DNA from: Dethiosulfovibrio sp.
GTDB lineage: Bacteria > Synergistota > Synergistia > Synergistales > Dethiosulfovibrionaceae
Length of the DNA: 8,679 bases
Direction: 5' to 3'
NCBI GenBank assembly: GCA_028709985.1
Contig: JAQUTB010000034.1
Location: forward strand, 1 to 8,679
The translations under genes were made by a program, and so were the position numbers. How positions within the stretch are numbered: the stretch's first letter is position 1; every line of letters starts with the position of its first letter. The notes beneath the pieces were generated by a model. That model worked only from the letters and a program-made list of their open reading frames with translations. It was not told where the DNA came from and searched no databases. Of this stretch, positions 6,367 through 8,679 are shown piece after piece.

Positions 6367-7818
6367 ATGGCTAAAAAGAGCAGCTGTGTTGAGTTTGTAC
6401 TTGACGGGAGGCACTTCGCTCTGCCGCTGGAAAACGTCAAGGAAATAATCTCTCGGCCGGAGATAACCCCTCTGCCGATGGCGTCCAAGCATGTCCGAGG
6501 GATAATAAACCTTCGTGGGGACGTCATACCGGTGGTGGACCTGTCGGTGAGACTAGGTGGCGTGGACGTAAATATGGATCGATCGGAGATACTTGTGTTG
6601 GTCATAGACGGCCTTATTGCCGGGGTTATGGTGGATTCGGCGTCACAGGTGTCTGAGCTTGACACGGGAAACATGAAGGACCTGGATTCCAGTGCAAATC
6701 TGGACAGGAGCGTAGTCCAAGGAGTTCTGCGTCACGGGGATCAGCTGGTGATATTCCTCGATGCCGCCTCGATACTTTCGGTTGACAGAGAGGTCATAAA
6801 CCGTATCTCAAAGGGAAGGGCGGATGAGACGGGGACCGCTGCCTCAGAGGAGACCATGAGGATAGTCACCTTTGAGCTGGGAGGGGATGTCTACGGGTTC
6901 CCTCTGGAGGAGGTCAGGGAAATCCTTCGGTATCAGGAGCCGGTATCGGTGCCAGACTCTCCCCCCTTCGTCGAGGGTGTCCTCCAGGTGAGAGGCGCCA
7001 TACTGCCCATAGTCAACCTGAGGCAGAGGCTATGTCGATCGGGAGATATAGACCCAGAGAGGGCCAAGATTTTGGTCGCCGACTACGACGATTTTAAAAT
7101 AGGCTTTGTCGCCGACGCCATAAAGGAGGTCCTTCAGGTCCCCCTGTCGGAGGTCAGCGATCCTCCCGCCGTCGTAAGAGGAGAATCGGGACGTCAGAGC
7201 GTCAGCGCTATAGTGAACCACCGCGATGAGATAGTGACATTGCTGGACAAAGACGGATTAATCGATAGGGAAAGGCTCAGGAGTATAGCGTCGGAGGACG
7301 ACGGCGTCAGAGGGAGAAACGGCGAGCTATCCGAGGTGTACGAGACCTTCGTCGTATTCAGGGTATCGGGACAGCCCTTCGGCCTTCCCATAAAGACCAT
7401 CAGGGAGATAAACAGGGTGGGTAACATGTCCGAGGTTCCGGGTATGCCCGATTTTGTCGAAGGGGTTTTGGACCTCAGGGGCGACGTTATCCCGGCTGTG
7501 AGCCTCAGAAAGAGGCTCAATATGGGAGCGGATGGGTCCATCTCCGAGGATGGAAGGATATTGGTGGTCGAGATGGCCCAGGGGCTTTTGGGCCTCATGG
7601 TCGACGACGTCACAGGGGTGGAGGAGATCCCTCTTTCGAGGATAAGCGAGCCTCCTCTCTCCATGAAGGAGATGGGAAGGGCCAGGGATTTTGTCTCTAA
7701 GGTCGCCAGGGTCGAGGGCGAAGGGGAAAGGATGATCCTGATCCTCTCCCCTGAGAGCATTCTATCGGCGGAGGAGGCCGTCTTCGCGAAGGAATCGGTG
7801 GCCTCTAGGAAAGGGTAG
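6367..7818 (+). CDS. Three-domain CheW-like chemotaxis coupling protein
   Basis: A 483-residue cytoplasmic protein made of three CheW domains in a row, about residues 6-143, 163-310 and 326-478, with charged linkers. Each repeats the same pattern: a first strand (VEFVLDGRHFALPL, IVTFELGGDVYGFPL, FVVFRVSGQPFGLPI), then a V.EI helix, a short P.. turn and the conserved RG loop (NLRGDVIPVVDL with Arg50, QVRGAILPIVNL with Arg209, DLRGDVIPAVSL with Arg371). CheW couples membrane chemoreceptors to the CheA kinase; an ordinary CheW has one domain of about 150 residues. No CheA kinase or CheY receiver domain is fused, so it is neither CheA nor CheV. Three domains could link several receptors or kinases into an array. 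It stands alone, divergent from the GGDEF gene, with no che genes in view. Its last 14 bases overlap the birA 3' end. Confidence 0.93.
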   Translation: MAKKSSCVEFVLDGRHFALPLENVKEIISRPEITPLPMASKHVRGIINLRGDVIPVVDLSVRLGGVDVNMDRSEILVLVIDGLIAGVMVDSASQVSELDTGNMKDLDSSANLDRSVVQGVLRHGDQLVIFLDAASILSVDREVINRISKGRADETGTAASEETMRIVTFELGGDVYGFPLEEVREILRYQEPVSVPDSPPFVEGVLQVRGAILPIVNLRQRLCRSGDIDPERAKILVADYDDFKIGFVADAIKEVLQVPLSEVSDPPAVVRGESGRQSVSAIVNHRDEIVTLLDKDGLIDRERLRSIASEDDGVRGRNGELSEVYETFVVFRVSGQPFGLPIKTIREINRVGNMSEVPGMPDFVEGVLDLRGDVIPAVSLRKRLNMGADGSISEDGRILVVEMAQGLLGLMVDDVTGVEEIPLSRISEPPLSMKEMGRARDFVSKVARVEGEGERMILILSPESILSAEEAVFAKESVASRKG

Positions 7819-8679
7819 CCGATGTCCCTATGTGTACCTCGCCGGAGAGGAGGAAATCCCTTCTGCCGTCTCGGTAACACACCTCCAGCCTTCCCTGGTC
7901 GTCGATATCCCCTGCGACGCCTTTTAAGGTCTCTCCGTCTCGGCTGAAGGATATCTCCTTCCCCTTCAGCCAGGAGAGCCTTCTGCATACCTCCAGGTAG
8001 GGGGAACTGTCCCCAGCGAGAAAAGAAAGATACAGGGGCTCAAAGCTGTTTATTACCTCCGCGGTCAGCCTTGCCCTGTCTGGGGCTTCAACTCCCTCGT
8101 CGACCAGGGATGTGGCGACTTGGGATATCTCCTCCGGGACAGACGCCCATCCGACATTGATGCCCATCCCGCCCACTATAAAGTGGAAGTGGTCCAGCTC
8201 ACAGCTCATCTCGGTGAGGAATCCGCACACTTTTTTACCGGACAGAAGCACGTCGTTGGGCCACTTTATTCTGGGCGATAGCCCCAGTGACTCCAGGACC
8301 AGAGCCACGGAGGCTGCACCGATCTGGGTTATCGACGGTGCTTTTGCGGGAGGGGCTTGAGGTCTTAAAATCAGCGACATCTGGATGGCACCTCCCTCCA
8401 ACGACGTCCATATCCTGCCGCTACGGCCTCTTCCTGCCGTCTGGTGCTCGGCGGTCACCAACGTACCCTCAGGACAGCCGTCCCTGGCAAGGTTTTTTGC
8501 CACTACGTTGGTGGAGTCCACCGTCTTATGATGGATCAGGACTCTCCCCAGACTCTTGGTCTTTAGCCAGGGGGCGATCTCGTGCTCGGTAATCCTGTCA
8601 GGGGAGGTCGTTATCCTGTAACCCTTTTTGGGGATCGACTCGATGACGTAACCCTCTTCTCTCAACTGGTTTATGTGTT
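7805..8679 (-). CDS. birA: Biotin-protein ligase BirA, N-terminus beyond the window
   Basis: Joins biotin to the acceptor lysine of carboxylase subunits through biotinyl-AMP (EC 6.3.4.15), and in this two-domain form usually also represses biotin genes. The frame is open to the window edge, where the last codons read HINQLREEGYVIESIPKKGYRI, the end of the helix-turn-helix and wing of the DNA-binding domain; the TTG at 8663-8665 is therefore an internal leucine and not a start, and about 45-50 residues are missing. Counting from that leucine, the catalytic domain shows GRGRSGRIWTS at 78-88 (biotin and ATP loop), SLILRP at 97-102, KWPNDVLLSGKKVCGFLTE at 134-152 with the active-site lysine, and GGMGINVGW at 165-173. 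The C-terminal SH3-like domain ends with GDIDDQGRLEV. All key motifs look intact. It converges on the CheW gene with a 14-base overlap, and I see no terminator between them. Confidence 0.97.
   Translation of the reverse strand, partial: HINQLREEGYVIESIPKKGYRITTSPDRITEHEIAPWLKTKSLGRVLIHHKTVDSTNVVAKNLARDGCPEGTLVTAEHQTAGRGRSGRIWTSLEGGAIQMSLILRPQAPPAKAPSITQIGAASVALVLESLGLSPRIKWPNDVLLSGKKVCGFLTEMSCELDHFHFIVGGMGINVGWASVPEEISQVATSLVDEGVEAPDRARLTAEVINSFEPLYLSFLAGDSSPYLEVCRRLSWLKGKEISFSRDGETLKGVAGDIDDQGRLEVCYRDGRRDFLLSGEVHIGTSATLS

Noticed and set aside
7194..7988. Open minus-strand frame of 264 codons across the CheW and birA 3' ends
   Set aside because: It overlaps two well-supported genes, is Ser/Pro/Thr-rich as expected of a shadow frame, and shows no domain.
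8663..8665. TTG as the start of a short, single-domain BirA
   Set aside because: The frame continues upstream with HINQ, matching the end of the BirA helix-turn-helix, so the gene is cut by the window edge.

Overview
The window is a compact, gene-dense stretch of bacterial chromosome, moderately GC-rich, with arginine often encoded by AGG, strong GGAGG-type ribosome binding sites and several TTG starts. The mix of genes (a DUF5058 membrane protein, a PucR regulator, a family 1 encapsulin with encapsulated ferritin, a GGDEF/EAL-type receptor, a three-domain CheW protein and a Firmicutes-like two-domain BirA) suggests an anaerobe of the Synergistota (a Dethiosulfovibrio-like organism) or a related lineage. 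This placement is inferred from gene content and sequence style, not from a search.

Layout: every gene is on the minus strand except the CheW gene. In transcription order on the minus strand: (1) the BirA gene, cut by the right edge of the window (7805-8679); (2) a membrane-bound CHASE4-like/GGDEF/degenerate-EAL protein (3956-6190); (3) an encapsulated ferritin-like protein (3575-3925) and (4) its encapsulin shell (2753-3547), ending in a strong hairpin terminator; (5) a PucR-family regulator (1061-2677), with its own long terminator; (6) a DUF5058 membrane protein (151-888); and (7) the first 46 codons of another membrane protein running off the left edge. The plus-strand CheW gene (6367-7818) diverges from the GGDEF gene, and its 3' end overlaps that of birA by 14 bp. 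No gap exceeds 300 bases; the two longest (889-1060 and 6191-6366) hold regulatory signals. There are no rRNA genes, tRNA genes, CRISPR arrays or insertion sequences that I can see.

How they work together: the ferritin-like protein carries a C-terminal cargo-loading peptide, so it and the shell should assemble an iron-storing nanocompartment. A near-consensus promoter (TTGACA, 16 bp, TATAGT with an upstream TG) lies inside the last codons of the GGDEF gene and would drive ferritin and shell independently of the signalling gene. The GGDEF domain keeps its catalytic motif but has lost the product-inhibition site, and the EAL-like domain has lost its catalytic residues, which predicts a membrane sensor that can make but not degrade cyclic di-GMP. 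The PucR gene starts only 20 bases after the encapsulin terminator with no room for a promoter of its own, so its expression may depend on read-through. PucR probably acts on a nearby transport or catabolic operon, and the DUF5058 pair just downstream is the obvious candidate; paired repeats in the DUF5058 leader could be an operator.

The encapsulin/EncFtn system is already known as a type. What looks less usual here is the embedded promoter, the terminator-to-pucR junction, the eroded EAL domain and the three-domain CheW protein. I see no wholly new system.
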